This document shows, in pieces, positions 1 to 8,402 of a stretch of 64,000 bases of DNA. Position numbers and translations under genes: made by a program. The notes beneath the pieces were generated by a model. That model was not told the DNA's origin, did not search any database, and saw only the letters and a list, made by a program, of their open reading frames with translations. Origin of the DNA: Deltaproteobacteria bacterium (GTDB taxonomy: Bacteria; Myxococcota; Kuafuiibacteriia; Kuafuiibacteriales; Kuafuiibacteriaceae); assembly GCA_011526105.1 (NCBI GenBank), contig WYAZ01000180.1:1-64000 (forward strand), read 5' to 3'. Numbering within the stretch: the first letter of the stretch is position 1; every line of letters starts with the position of its first letter.

Positions 1-195
1 CGGCTCGCCCGTCTCATCTCTCCTTAGCCTGTCGACCAACTCCGGCCTCGGCAAGTTCTTCGCCGTCCACGGCGATTCACAGTCGTCGAGTCTGCTCCCC
101 GGTCCCCCCACGCTCCGGACCGGCGGCGGCGGCCTATGAGATCACGAGGGAGCTGGACCCGGGTACCGGTGATCTCGGTGGAAATGGGACCCAAA
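1..195. other. window edge, no supported gene
   Basis: Short open frames cross this stretch on both strands, but none has a recognisable domain, a convincing ribosome-binding site, or the codon pattern of the neighbouring genes. I see no RNA gene or strong hairpin. It lies downstream of the ImmA/IrrE-like remnant and may be the 3' side of the same degraded locus. Confidence 0.4.
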
Positions 196-414
196 CTAGT
201 CGGTGGCGACATTTCGAATCTGCCAAGCGACGATTTCTTTGTTCCCGCGGTACGCCCGGCGGAGGTTCTCATGGGCTCTGCGAACACCAAGCTGACGGAC
301 TCTCTCTCGAGCGACCTCAGTGGGAAGTAGGAACTCGGTCGCGAAGGCCCGCGCCCTTTGCTCGACCGGAATGGGCACGTCTCCACCCAGTCGCGGGGTA
401 CTTGGTATGGTCAC
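196..414 (-). pseudogene. C-terminal remnant of an ImmA/IrrE-family metallopeptidase
   Basis: The reading frame contains EQRARAFATEFLLP followed by an arginine-rich helix and ends VAWQIRNVATD. This matches the conserved E-x-x-A-x-x-FA-x-x-LL-x-P block and C-terminal helix of ImmA/IrrE (COG2856) proteases. The upstream zinc-binding HExxH helix is absent, because that stretch is occupied by the 3' end of the Bax1-like gene. A GTG at 414-412 overlaps the TGA of that gene (GTGA), so the fragment could be translated by coupling, but it could not be a peptidase. ImmA/IrrE proteins usually cleave repressors of mobile elements or stress regulators, so the remnant suggests an old mobile-element boundary. 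It could also be a short stand-alone protein. Confidence 0.5.
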
Positions 415-1604
415 AAAACATTGCGGCGGTCTTGCGGGCTGCTGCCAGTGGCCGCTTCGATGGCCGCGAGGACCTGGGCTGGATCGAGCTTCCGCCGAAA
501 ACGAACGACACCCGAGGCCGAAGGCCAATCGCCCTCTTCACAAGCGAGGTCGTCATCGACGCAGATGATCAAGTTGTCGAGCTTCGCGGACCTCAGCGTC
601 ATGCGCTTGTGATCGAGGTAGCTCGGGGTCCAGTAGCCGACCAGTTCGATGAATGCGAAGCGCCTTTCGTCCGATCGGTGACGGGCCAGAAAGTCCGGAA
701 AAATCAGCGCGCACCCCGCCCGAATCGGTGCGGGCTCTCGAATCAAGACCCAATCGGATGCCAGCCTCGCAAAAGCCTTCGCGAACCGAGCCTCGAGCTT
801 GCTATCGAACTTGCGGGGCTCGGCGCTGGGAAAGATCGGCGCCGGCGATCTCAGCCTGAACTCGAGCGCACGCTCTTGGAGCACCAGCGCCGCTTTCAGC
901 TCGAAACGATCGCACCAAGCCAAAAGCGGCAGGAGTCGGCTGAGTGAGCGCCCATAAAGCAGGGTCTGATGAAACAACGAGACCGGACCGGAGATGTCGA
1001 GCTGCGCCCGCTCGTGGTCGGGAGTGCTCTCGACCGAGCAGATGAGGCCTCCGAGCCGAGCTTGTCTCACGATCGCATGAGCTTGCCCCTCCAACTCGAG
1101 CCTCACCGACGTTGAGCGAAAGAGCAGCGACTGGGCGAAGGCCAAATTCGATCGGAGCGCGAGATCGTTGGGAGTCAAGGGCGAGCTCAGCTCTTGGACG
1201 ATCCGCTCCGAGGGCAAGTCAGCGAACAGCTGCTGCTCGAGCTCGTGCGCTGTCAGCCCCAGCTTCGCGGCCGCGCTCGAGATGCTGCGCGTGCGATCGG
1301 TAGCGCCCACGGCTTCCTCGAAGAGCGTGGATCGAAGGAGCGCCGGCTTCACCGCCGAGCAGATCTTGTCCTTCGTGAGGGACAGCAGCACCGCGGTGGC
1401 CATCATTCGCGATCCCGTGGGTGCCGCGGGGAGCTCGATCGCTTTGAGCCTAGACTCCAGTTGGGCTCGGGTGGCCCCGACCGATCGATCGTACTCAGCG
1501 AGGAGTGCCGCGAGCCACGGATGGTCACCGTCGCCCAAAAAGCGAGGGACCAACGTCGACCCTTGTTGTGCGTACACGAAGGCGTTCTCGGGAATGGAGA
1601 CCAC
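411..1604 (-). CDS. Bax1-like (DUF790) PD-(D/E)XK nuclease partner of XPB
   Basis: A 397-aa protein of the DUF790 family. The archaeal member Bax1 binds the XPB helicase and cuts DNA at bubble or flap structures in a nucleotide-excision-repair-like reaction. The C-terminal nuclease core is visible: FDSKLEARF (Glu near residue 271), IFPDF (Asp near 304), then FIELVGYWTPSYL (Glu near 320) with a Lys about 13 residues later. This is the usual DUF790 signature. The start is the GTG at 1604, which has AAAGGAGG immediately upstream; longer in-frame starts only translate the helicase gene in another frame. It overlaps the helicase gene by 80 bp, so the two are almost certainly translated together. 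Confidence 0.85.
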   Translation of the reverse strand: MVSIPENAFVYAQQGSTLVPRFLGDGDHPWLAALLAEYDRSVGATRAQLESRLKAIELPAAPTGSRMMATAVLLSLTKDKICSAVKPALLRSTLFEEAVGATDRTRSISSAAAKLGLTAHELEQQLFADLPSERIVQELSSPLTPNDLALRSNLAFAQSLLFRSTSVRLELEGQAHAIVRQARLGGLICSVESTPDHERAQLDISGPVSLFHQTLLYGRSLSRLLPLLAWCDRFELKAALVLQERALEFRLRSPAPIFPSAEPRKFDSKLEARFAKAFARLASDWVLIREPAPIRAGCALIFPDFLARHRSDERRFAFIELVGYWTPSYLDHKRMTLRSAKLDNLIICVDDDLACEEGDWPSASGVVRFRRKLDPAQVLAAIEAATGSSPQDRRNVL

Positions 1605-2967
1605 GACTCCTCCTTTGGGCCCAGCCCGCCTCGAGCGTGTCCCGGGTGATGAGCTCGTACAGCAGGGCCTCCTTGTTCTGTTTGGGGCGCAGCACCCGAC
1701 CGATCCGCTGCAGGTGCTCTCGTTCGCCAAACGCCGCACTGACGACGATCGCCACCTCCGCGTCGGGTAGGTCGATGCCTTCGTTCAGCACCCTCGCCGA
1801 GACGAGCCCCCTCAGCCTGCCGGTGACGAACTGTTCGAGCGCTTGGCGCCGCTCTGCACGACCGATGTCGCAGGTGATCGGCATGACCAGATGCTCGCGG
1901 GCGATCGCATAGGCGGCTTCGTTGTCGGCGCAGAATATCAACGTTCGAAGGCCGCGGTGGTGTGCGAGGATATGCTCGAGGCGCCGGCGCTTCTCGAAGT
2001 TGTAAGCGAGGAGTCGGCGGATCTCGCGCCATGATCGGAGCGCCCGGCGCCCCGCGATGCTCTTGGCGCCGATCCGGACGAGGTCCTGCCATCGAGCGTC
2101 GGGATGGCTTGCTCGAACTACGGTCTCGAAGGTCTGAAAAGCTTCGAGGTGCAGAGCGTACCGAAGGCGCTCCTCGGGATCGAGCTCGACGAGGATCCGG
2201 TTGCGGGTCAAAGGCGCGAGGTGCTCGCCCATCAGCGCCGCGATGCCTCGCTCATAGACGACCGGTCCGAGCAGCCGCTCGAGGCGCTCTCGATGAACAG
2301 GATCGCGCGGGTAGGTCCCGGTCAAACCGAGGCGTGCGGCCGCAAGAGACATCTCGAGCGCTTCATCTCGGATCCCGGCACCAAAGTGATGGGCTTCGTC
2401 GACCACCAAGAGGCCGAACCGATCTCCCAGCATCGACATCTGCCGGTATGCGCTCTCATAGGTCGAGACCGTGATCGCCTCAACTCGGCGGACACCGTCA
2501 CCGAGACGACCGATCGTGACCGAGGTGAACGCCGACAGCTGGACACACCATTGATCGAGGAGGGCGATCGTCGGCACCAACACCAGCGTCGGCAACGCCA
2601 GGCGCCGGATCGCCGCCAACGCAACCCGCGTCTTCCCGCTGCCGGTTGGAAGTGCGACGATGCCTCTACGGCCCGACTGCTCCCAAGCCTCCACCGCCGT
2701 GGTTTGGTAGGACCGAAGCTCGAGCGCTCGCCACTCTGCATTCAGCGGCGCGAGCGGTCTCAGCTGGCGCTCGACGGCGAGGCCACCGTCCTCGAGAGCC
2801 CGCGCCAGCGCCCGATAACGGAAGGCGGGCGCACGAAAAGCACGGACGCGTGGGTCCCAGACAATGAAAGGCAGCCCTTCGAGCGAGGCACCGCCCGCCG
2901 CGGTCACGACGAGTGTGCCTCGATCGAAGCGCAGGCCGACCCTCGCCTTGGACTCCTCGAGCGGCAC
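1525..2967 (-). CDS. XPB/Rad25-type DEAH helicase
   Basis: A 480-aa superfamily 2 helicase. The first 80 residues form a DNA-damage-recognition-like N-terminal domain. Motif Ia/Walker A is ALPTGSGKT (about 105-113), the DEAH box is VVDEAHHFG (about 188-196), and the C-terminal RecA domain ends with the motif VI sequence LQRIGRVLRP. This layout and the downstream Bax1-like nuclease identify it as an XPB helicase of the archaeal/bacterial type rather than UvrB or RecQ. In characterised archaeal pairs XPB opens DNA and Bax1 incises it. The start is a GTG with only a weak ribosome-binding site, so an internal start is possible. Confidence 0.85.
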   Translation of the reverse strand: MPLEESKARVGLRFDRGTLVVTAAGGASLEGLPFIVWDPRVRAFRAPAFRYRALARALEDGGLAVERQLRPLAPLNAEWRALELRSYQTTAVEAWEQSGRRGIVALPTGSGKTRVALAAIRRLALPTLVLVPTIALLDQWCVQLSAFTSVTIGRLGDGVRRVEAITVSTYESAYRQMSMLGDRFGLLVVDEAHHFGAGIRDEALEMSLAAARLGLTGTYPRDPVHRERLERLLGPVVYERGIAALMGEHLAPLTRNRILVELDPEERLRYALHLEAFQTFETVVRASHPDARWQDLVRIGAKSIAGRRALRSWREIRRLLAYNFEKRRRLEHILAHHRGLRTLIFCADNEAAYAIAREHLVMPITCDIGRAERRQALEQFVTGRLRGLVSARVLNEGIDLPDAEVAIVVSAAFGEREHLQRIGRVLRPKQNKEALLYELITRDTLEAGWAQRRSRGLHSRERLRVRTTRVDVGPSLFGRR

Positions 2968-3118
2968 GCCTAGATGTTCGGCGCAAACCGAGCGGTGGTG
3001 CGTCGGTTCCTTCGAACTTCATTCCAGCGAGCGAGATCTCCACCTGAGACCGCAGGCTCGACGCTTTGATTCACCGCGGCACCTCGACAGTGTCGGTATC
3101 GAGCGTCGAGCCTCGAGC

Positions 3119-3904
3119 TCACCGGATGCGCCTGATCGACTGCACGTTCACCTGGATGAACTGCCCGTCGTAGGCGTCTGGGGCGGGCCTCACGTTGTTG
3201 ACGATGATGGGACGCCCGTTGGGGCCGAGATTCCGTAGCTGCTCGCCGCGTGCGTTCACCTTGGTGAGGAATCCGGAGCCCACATCGAGCCGCACCGGGA
3301 GCGTGAAGTCGATGCGATGACAGCTGTCGCGTTGCTCATCCACGCGGTTCAGGAAGATGGTCTCCGCCGGGCTCGTCATTTCGAGCACGAACTGGTTGCG
3401 CGCGTTCGCGGTGGGACCGCCGCCGACCTGCCATTCCTGGCCCTGGTGGTAGCCGCCCAAATAGGTGCGCAGTTCGGCCACGCCACGAAAGCGCAGCACG
3501 ACCTCGTACCGAGCACCGGGGGCCCCGCGCAGGTTGTAGCGGAGGCTCTGGGTGCCTGGGCCGAGACAGGTTGTGGGCCCGAGCTCCGCGAGGCAGGGGC
3601 TCTCCCAGCGAATGCCGTCGAGGATGTTTCGGATGTCATCACAGCCTTCGCAGCCCAGATCCGGAAAGCCCACGTCCGGGAAGTTGGGGCGCGCGTCCGG
3701 CGAAGGTCCCAAGTCGCCACCGTCCGGCCCGCTGTCGCTTGGATCGTCGCCGGCGTCATCGAGACCCCCATCGGCGGTTTCGTCCTCGCTCGGCCCAGGA
3801 CCAAAAGTCTCCGTGCCAAAGGGCTCGGTCCGTCCGCAGGCACAGACGAAGAAGGCGAGGGCGAGGGCGCTGATCAAGGCTCGGCGGCGCACGGGGTCGA
3901 GCAT
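3119..3904 (-). CDS. lipoprotein with Asp/Gly/Pro-rich linker
   Basis: A 261-aa hypothetical lipoprotein. The chosen ATG at 3904 begins MLDPVRRRALISALALAFFV followed by CAC, a short basic n-region, hydrophobic core and lipobox. The longer upstream frame overlaps the transporter gene and has no signal. After the acylated Cys comes an acidic, Gly/Pro-rich spacer of about 60 residues, then a compact beta-rich domain with paired Cys residues (GCEGCDD). The domain resembles carbohydrate- or galactose-binding-like sandwiches in pattern only. It starts 7 bp after the stop of the nucleoside-recognition gene and is likely co-transcribed with it. Function unknown. Confidence 0.75.
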   Translation of the reverse strand: MLDPVRRRALISALALAFFVCACGRTEPFGTETFGPGPSEDETADGGLDDAGDDPSDSGPDGGDLGPSPDARPNFPDVGFPDLGCEGCDDIRNILDGIRWESPCLAELGPTTCLGPGTQSLRYNLRGAPGARYEVVLRFRGVAELRTYLGGYHQGQEWQVGGGPTANARNQFVLEMTSPAETIFLNRVDEQRDSCHRIDFTLPVRLDVGSGFLTKVNARGEQLRNLGPNGRPIIVNNVRPAPDAYDGQFIQVNVQSIRRIR

Positions 3905-3911
3905 AGAGCAC

Positions 3912-5237
3912 TCAGCCCGAGTAGAACAGACGGGCAAAGAACAGCGCCGCCAACACGCCGGTGATGTCTGCCCCCAGACAGGCAAAGATGGTGTGACGGG
4001 TAGCGCGAACACCCACGCTCCCGAAGTACAGAGCCAACACGTAGAAGGTGGTCTCCGTGCTGCCGTTCAGCACGCATGCGAGAAAGCCCACGAAGGAGTC
4101 GGGACCGTGTGTGGTCACGACCTCGCTGATGACCCCGAAGGCCCCGCTCCCCGAGAGCGGGCGGATGAGCGCGACCGGCAGCGCCTCGCCCGGAAAGCCG
4201 ATGAGCGAGGTCAGCGGGCTCAGACCCGTGACCAGGAGCTCGAGCAGTCCGGCCGCACGAAACATGCCCACCGCCACCAAGATGGCGACGAGGTACGGGA
4301 TGATCATCACCGCCACATCGAAGCCTTCTTTGGCGCCCGCGACGAACGACTCGTACACGCGGACCCGATGGCCGAAGCCGATGAGCACGATGAAGGCCAT
4401 GAGCACCGGCAGCAGCCAGTCCGAGAGCACGTTCTTCGTGATCTCGAAGCCCGTGGTGCTCGCGGGCGCGGCGCTGATGGTGCCGTAGAGGCCGTAGAGC
4501 AAGACCGCGAAGAAGCCGAGCGTGACCAGTCTTCGAGACCAAGGATTGTCGTTTTCGAGCGCGGCCAGCTTCTCCGCATCCTCGAGACCTTTGATCGCGG
4601 GCGCTTCCTCGGCGGCCGGTGTGGCTCCGGAGGAGTCGTCTTTGTAGCGCTCGGCGGAAAAACGCGGGAGCTTGCACAGCACCGTCGCGATGATGATGGC
4701 GACGGCGGTCGAACACATCGTGGCCAAGATGGAAGGCAACGTGATGCCCGCGACGTCCTTGGCGCCAAACTGTGCACGGAGCGCGATCATGCCGAGCGGC
4801 AACACCGCGACCCCGGAGGTGTTGATCGCGAGGAATAAGGCCATCGCGTTGGTCGCCACCCCGGGCATGGGGTTCAGCTTCTCGAGTTCGCGCATCGCCT
4901 TCAGCCCAAAGGGGGTGGCGGCGTTGGTCAGGCCGAGCATGTTCGCGGCGATGTTCATGAGCACCGCGCCCAGCGCCGGGTGGTCGGCGGGGATCTCGGG
5001 AAAGAGCCGCCGTGCCACCGGATGAAGGGCCCGCGACAGCCCCGCGAGCAGGCCCGCGTCCCGGACCACGCGCATGAAGCCCAGCCACAGGGCCATCTGG
5101 CCGACGAGGCCCAAAGCGAGGGTGACGGCGGTCTTGGCTGCTTCGAGGCCGGCCTGGTTGACCGCTGGCATCTTCCCAGTGACCGCGGCGTAGCCCACCG
5201 CGCTCACGATGAAGAACAGGAAGATGCCGTTCATCAT
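3912..5237 (-). CDS. nucleoside-recognition (Gate) domain membrane protein, SpmA/SpmB-like fusion
   Basis: A 441-aa inner-membrane protein with about ten hydrophobic segments. The N-terminal half has the Gate-domain pattern (GFMRVVRDAGLL, then NMLGLTNAATPFGLKAM) typical of SpmA. A charged cytoplasmic linker near residues 190-235 leads to a second half with PYLVAILVAVGMFRAAGLLE and GNGSTETTFYVL-like residues (here LNGSTETTFYVLALYFG), as in SpmB. Firmicutes make these as two spore-maturation proteins; proteobacterial homologues are often fused, as here. The substrate is unknown; nucleoside transport is only inferred from the domain name. It is divergently oriented from the kinase gene at 5341. 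Confidence 0.8.
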   Translation of the reverse strand: MMNGIFLFFIVSAVGYAAVTGKMPAVNQAGLEAAKTAVTLALGLVGQMALWLGFMRVVRDAGLLAGLSRALHPVARRLFPEIPADHPALGAVLMNIAANMLGLTNAATPFGLKAMRELEKLNPMPGVATNAMALFLAINTSGVAVLPLGMIALRAQFGAKDVAGITLPSILATMCSTAVAIIIATVLCKLPRFSAERYKDDSSGATPAAEEAPAIKGLEDAEKLAALENDNPWSRRLVTLGFFAVLLYGLYGTISAAPASTTGFEITKNVLSDWLLPVLMAFIVLIGFGHRVRVYESFVAGAKEGFDVAVMIIPYLVAILVAVGMFRAAGLLELLVTGLSPLTSLIGFPGEALPVALIRPLSGSGAFGVISEVVTTHGPDSFVGFLACVLNGSTETTFYVLALYFGSVGVRATRHTIFACLGADITGVLAALFFARLFYSG

Positions 5238-5340
5238 GCGGGCCGAACTTCGCGCCTTTCCGGCCGCCTGTCCACCGAACGACCGGGTAAGACCGCCGAT
5301 CGATCCGTGAACCGGTCTCAGCCGTAGGATAGACTATCGG

Positions 5341-6579
5341 ATGGTGAGCCCAGCCTCTCCCACGGCCGCCGACCCGCTCCTCGGGCGCACGCTCGCGGAG
5401 CGTTTCGAGCTCACCGCCGTGCTTGGTGAGGGGGCGATGGGCAAGGTGTATCGGGCCCATCACGCCACGCTGAAGAAGGCGGTGGCGGTCAAGGTCCTGA
5501 GGCCGCAGGAGGGCGGCAAGGTTCAGCGCCTTCGCCGGTTCAAGGCCGAAGCCCGCGCCGCCAGTCGCCTCGATCATCCCAACGTGATCCGCATCTTCGA
5601 CTTTGGCATCGAAGACACCGACGGCCTGCTGTATTTGGCGATGGAGTTGCTCGAAGGCGAGGACCTTCAGGTACGCCTCGATCGCGAAGGGGCCTTCGAT
5701 CCTCGCCGGGCCTTCGAGTTCGGCATCGAGATCCTGGCGGCGCTGGCGCACGCGCACACGCAGGGTGTCATCCACCGCGACGTGAAGCCGGGCAACATCA
5801 TCCTCTTTCGGCGGGTCGACGACGACGGCCGTGAGGTGGACTCGCTCAAAGTGCTCGACTTCGGACTCGCCAAGATCCTCGACCCCGAATCGAACGACGT
5901 CTCCGGCGGACCCATCACGCGGAAGGGCGCGGTGTTTGGCACGCCGGCCTACATGTCTCCCGAGCAAGCGCGCGGCGAGGTCCTCGACGCACGCAGCGAC
6001 GTCTACTCAGTGGGGGTCATCCTCTACAGGATGCTCACCGGAGACGTTCCCTTTCGTGCGGACTCTCCATGGGGCGTCTTGCGCATGCAGATCGCCGACG
6101 AGGCGACGCCCATCTCGGACTCGGTCGAGCTCGTCGACCCGCGCATCGAGCGGGTCGTTCAAAAGGCCATGCAGAAGCGACCCGAAGACCGCTACGAGAG
6201 CGCGCGCGCGATGCGGCAAGCGATGATCGAAGTGCTCGAGACGCCGTTCGTGGCGAGTGCTCGCGTGGACGAAGCGCCGACGGAGATGGACCTGCGTCCG
6301 GCATCCGAAGCGGCGCGTCGAGCGGCCACGGTGGTTGATCGAGAGGCACCGCGGAGGGCGGCTTCAGACACCGTGTTCCTCCTGCGCGACAAGAAGCGCC
6401 CGAGCGTAGAGGCCTCCAAGCCACCACCGGCCCTCGAGAAGGACACGTCCCTTCGTTGGGCGGCCTGGTCGGGATTTCTGGCCCTCCTGCTCGTGCTCGC
6501 GCTGGGGGCCTATGTTTACTTTTCGCTGGAACGGGGCGATGTAGACATTGTCGCGCCGCCGGGCGTGACCCAGCCATGA
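5341..6579 (+). CDS. transmembrane Hanks-type Ser/Thr protein kinase
   Basis: A 412-aa kinase. The catalytic domain covers residues 20-285: glycine loop GEGAMGKVY (29-37), VAVKVL Lys51, Glu70, catalytic HRDVKPGN (145-152), DFGLA (173-177), and an APE-like TPAYMSPEQ. All key residues are present, so it should be active. A linker with several Glu/Arg-rich stretches follows, then one transmembrane helix near 371-393 and about 18 residues outside. The kinase therefore faces the cytoplasm with a very short external tail. Its stop overlaps the start of the next lipoprotein gene (ATGA), and it heads a six-gene operon of secreted redox proteins that ends in a second kinase. Autophosphorylation and regulation of the operon's export function are inferred. 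Confidence 0.9.
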   Translation: MVSPASPTAADPLLGRTLAERFELTAVLGEGAMGKVYRAHHATLKKAVAVKVLRPQEGGKVQRLRRFKAEARAASRLDHPNVIRIFDFGIEDTDGLLYLAMELLEGEDLQVRLDREGAFDPRRAFEFGIEILAALAHAHTQGVIHRDVKPGNIILFRRVDDDGREVDSLKVLDFGLAKILDPESNDVSGGPITRKGAVFGTPAYMSPEQARGEVLDARSDVYSVGVILYRMLTGDVPFRADSPWGVLRMQIADEATPISDSVELVDPRIERVVQKAMQKRPEDRYESARAMRQAMIEVLETPFVASARVDEAPTEMDLRPASEAARRAATVVDREAPRRAASDTVFLLRDKKRPSVEASKPPPALEKDTSLRWAAWSGFLALLLVLALGAYVYFSLERGDVDIVAPPGVTQP

Positions 6580-7592
6580 GCCGGATGCCGCGTCTCCCAC
6601 TCCTCCCCCTACTACTGAGCGTCTCCGGGCTCGCTTCTGGCTGCTTGGACGCCCTCGTGGACGACGAGCTCGACCCCAACTCGATCTTTGGTGACGGCAT
6701 GTTGTCGCTCGATGACCCCGAGGCCCTCGCTGCGGTGTCCCACGTAGACACCGCGCCCGACTATGCCGAGCGCGTCCAGCACTTCGCCACCGAGATCGCC
6801 TATCTGAGAGGCTACGCGAACGGGCGTCGCGTCTGGTACTGGAACGTGCCCGGGCCGAACGTCGACTTCATCGTGCCCATGTACAAGCTCGTCGAACAAG
6901 ACGGGACCGAGGTCGGGTTCTGGGTCTTCGATGCCTTGCCGGGCGACGGTGGATACTCTCCTTGGTGGCGGAAGTTCACGGTGAAGAAGACCGCGAGCTT
7001 CGACGAGACGCGAGGCATCTGGTCCCGCGAGGCCATCGATCTCGGGGTTCGGATGGGCATGCTCGAGCCTCCGGAGGCCACCGAATACGTCTACAACTTC
7101 CCGATTGTCGATCGTCACACTAAGGTCGCGAGGTCGCCGGACGCGGGGGACTTCGTCGGGACCAGCACCGCCTGGTACCGAAATCAACGTGTCTCGTTCA
7201 TCAAGTTCACGGAGAAAGTAATGGTGCCGGTGGGGCAGACCGAGTTCCCCAAGTATCCGGTCTATGTCCTCCAGCGGATCAATGAGGCCGCTCCGCTCTA
7301 CGAGTACGCGACCGGGGTGGACGTGGATGGCGACGGCCGCCTCATCAACTCGAACAACATCTTCGCCGGCGACTTGGACGACGAGCGCTACTCTCCGCTC
7401 TGGTACCTTGCTGAGGTGCGCGTGCCCGCGGGCACCGTCTCGGTCGACACCTCCACCGCCGTCACCTTCAGTCGAGAGTCTGAGCTCTACGAAGACGCCG
7501 GCCGAACGCTCGAGGCGGAGGGCGTCGACGTGAAGAAGAACCTCGAGGTGCTCGTCAACTGCCCCATCCAGCGCGAGAGGGGGGCCCTGTGA
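6576..7592 (+). CDS. hypothetical lipoprotein in cytochrome/porin operon
   Basis: A 338-aa protein starting at the ATG that overlaps the kinase stop (ATGA). The N-terminus has a basic start, a Leu-rich core and the lipobox LASGC (Cys about 23). The mature part has many aromatic residues (VWYWNVPGP, YSPWWRKFTV) and an acidic calcium-loop-like stretch VDVDGDGRLINSNNIF near residue 250. It contains no CXXCH, so it is not itself a cytochrome c by sequence. Unrecognised family; its conserved position between kinase and cytochrome genes suggests an outer-membrane or periplasmic accessory of the same system. Confidence 0.75.
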   Translation: MSRMPRLPLLPLLLSVSGLASGCLDALVDDELDPNSIFGDGMLSLDDPEALAAVSHVDTAPDYAERVQHFATEIAYLRGYANGRRVWYWNVPGPNVDFIVPMYKLVEQDGTEVGFWVFDALPGDGGYSPWWRKFTVKKTASFDETRGIWSREAIDLGVRMGMLEPPEATEYVYNFPIVDRHTKVARSPDAGDFVGTSTAWYRNQRVSFIKFTEKVMVPVGQTEFPKYPVYVLQRINEAAPLYEYATGVDVDGDGRLINSNNIFAGDLDDERYSPLWYLAEVRVPAGTVSVDTSTAVTFSRESELYEDAGRTLEAEGVDVKKNLEVLVNCPIQRERGAL

Positions 7593-8059
7593 AGCTCGGC
7601 CGATGGCTGTTGCTCGCTGCGTCGCTGGCGGTGGCTTGCGGCGGCCTCATCGACGAGCTCGATCCTGCGGTGGGTCACGCGACCAAAGAACGCTGCGCGA
7701 ACTCCGACTCCGACCTCGCGGCCAACGTCTCCTTTGCGAAAGACATCGTGCCACTGTTCTTTCGGGAGCAGGGCGCGGGCTGCGGTTGCCATCTGCCGAG
7801 TCGCGCCGACGCCAACCCCATCGGCTTTGAACAGACCGGGCTCTCGCTCGAGACCTATGACAGTCTTCGGGCCGGGGGCGTGAACAGCCGCTCGGCGATC
7901 GTGGTGCCCGGCGAGCCATGCAGCAGCCTGCTCTGGCAGAAGGTGTCCCCGGGTCCCCCGTTTGGGGCGCGTATGCCTTTCAACGGTCCCCCGTTCCTCG
8001 AGCCGGCGGAGCGACAGCTCATCGCCGACTGGATCGCCGAGGGTGCGCGTGACAACTAG
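7589..8059 (+). CDS. PSCyt-like cytochrome c domain lipoprotein with unusual CGCH motif
   Basis: A 156-aa protein whose GTG overlaps the previous stop (GTGA). The signal peptide ends LAVAC (Cys17). Residues 48-155 fit the planctomycete-type cytochrome c pattern: FAKDIVPLFF, a Cys/His cluster, LETYDSLRAGG, VVPGEPCSSLLW, then RMPF with a possible distal Met, and LIADWIAEGA. The heme-attachment site reads GCGCH (C65-G-C67-H68), one residue shorter than CXXCH. Either heme is bound through an atypical CXCH motif, or the domain has lost its heme or binds it non-covalently. Likely a lipid-anchored periplasmic electron carrier or sensor; its partners are the flanking genes. Confidence 0.75.
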   Translation: MKLGRWLLLAASLAVACGGLIDELDPAVGHATKERCANSDSDLAANVSFAKDIVPLFFREQGAGCGCHLPSRADANPIGFEQTGLSLETYDSLRAGGVNSRSAIVVPGEPCSSLLWQKVSPGPPFGARMPFNGPPFLEPAERQLIADWIAEGARDN

Positions 8060-8402
8060 GTCCATCCGCGGGCTTTGGATCTTGCTCCTCGCGCTGACGC
8101 TGGCGGCCTGCATCGGCAGCGTCGGGCGGCGCGGCGGGCTCGATGGCGAAGCGCAGGCCAAGCTCCCCGAGGCGGTCCGCGAGAGCTACCAGCTCTTCGC
8201 CCAGAAGTGCTCGCGCTGCCACACCTTGTCACGACCTCTGGGGGCGTTCATCACCGACCCCGCTCATTGGCGACAATACGTCACCCGGATGCGGCGTCAG
8301 CCCGGCTCCGGTATCTCCGAGCGCGACGGGGATCGCATTCTGGTCTTCCTCGAGTACTACGCGAAGGAGAAGGGCCGCGACGAGGAGGTGACGAATGAGT
8401 AG
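8049..8402 (+). CDS. small monoheme c-type cytochrome lipoprotein
   Basis: A 117-aa protein with a GTG start at 8049 that overlaps the preceding gene by 11 bp. A longer frame upstream would only read through that gene. A basic start and hydrophobic core lead to lipobox LAAC (Cys21). CSRCH at residues 54-58 is a standard heme c attachment motif, and a Met near 81 in a TRMRRQPG context is a plausible sixth ligand. The fold resembles the small cytochromes of soil deltaproteobacteria. It probably shuttles electrons between the inner membrane and the beta-barrel protein encoded next. Confidence 0.85.
   Translation: MTTRSIRGLWILLLALTLAACIGSVGRRGGLDGEAQAKLPEAVRESYQLFAQKCSRCHTLSRPLGAFITDPAHWRQYVTRMRRQPGSGISERDGDRILVFLEYYAKEKGRDEEVTNE

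Noticed and set aside
3552-4838. Long plus-strand open frame of 428 codons opposite the lipoprotein and Gate-domain genes
   Set aside because: Rich in Arg/Gln/His/Asp with no hydrophobic core; it is the antisense of genes with clear domains and GC-biased third positions.
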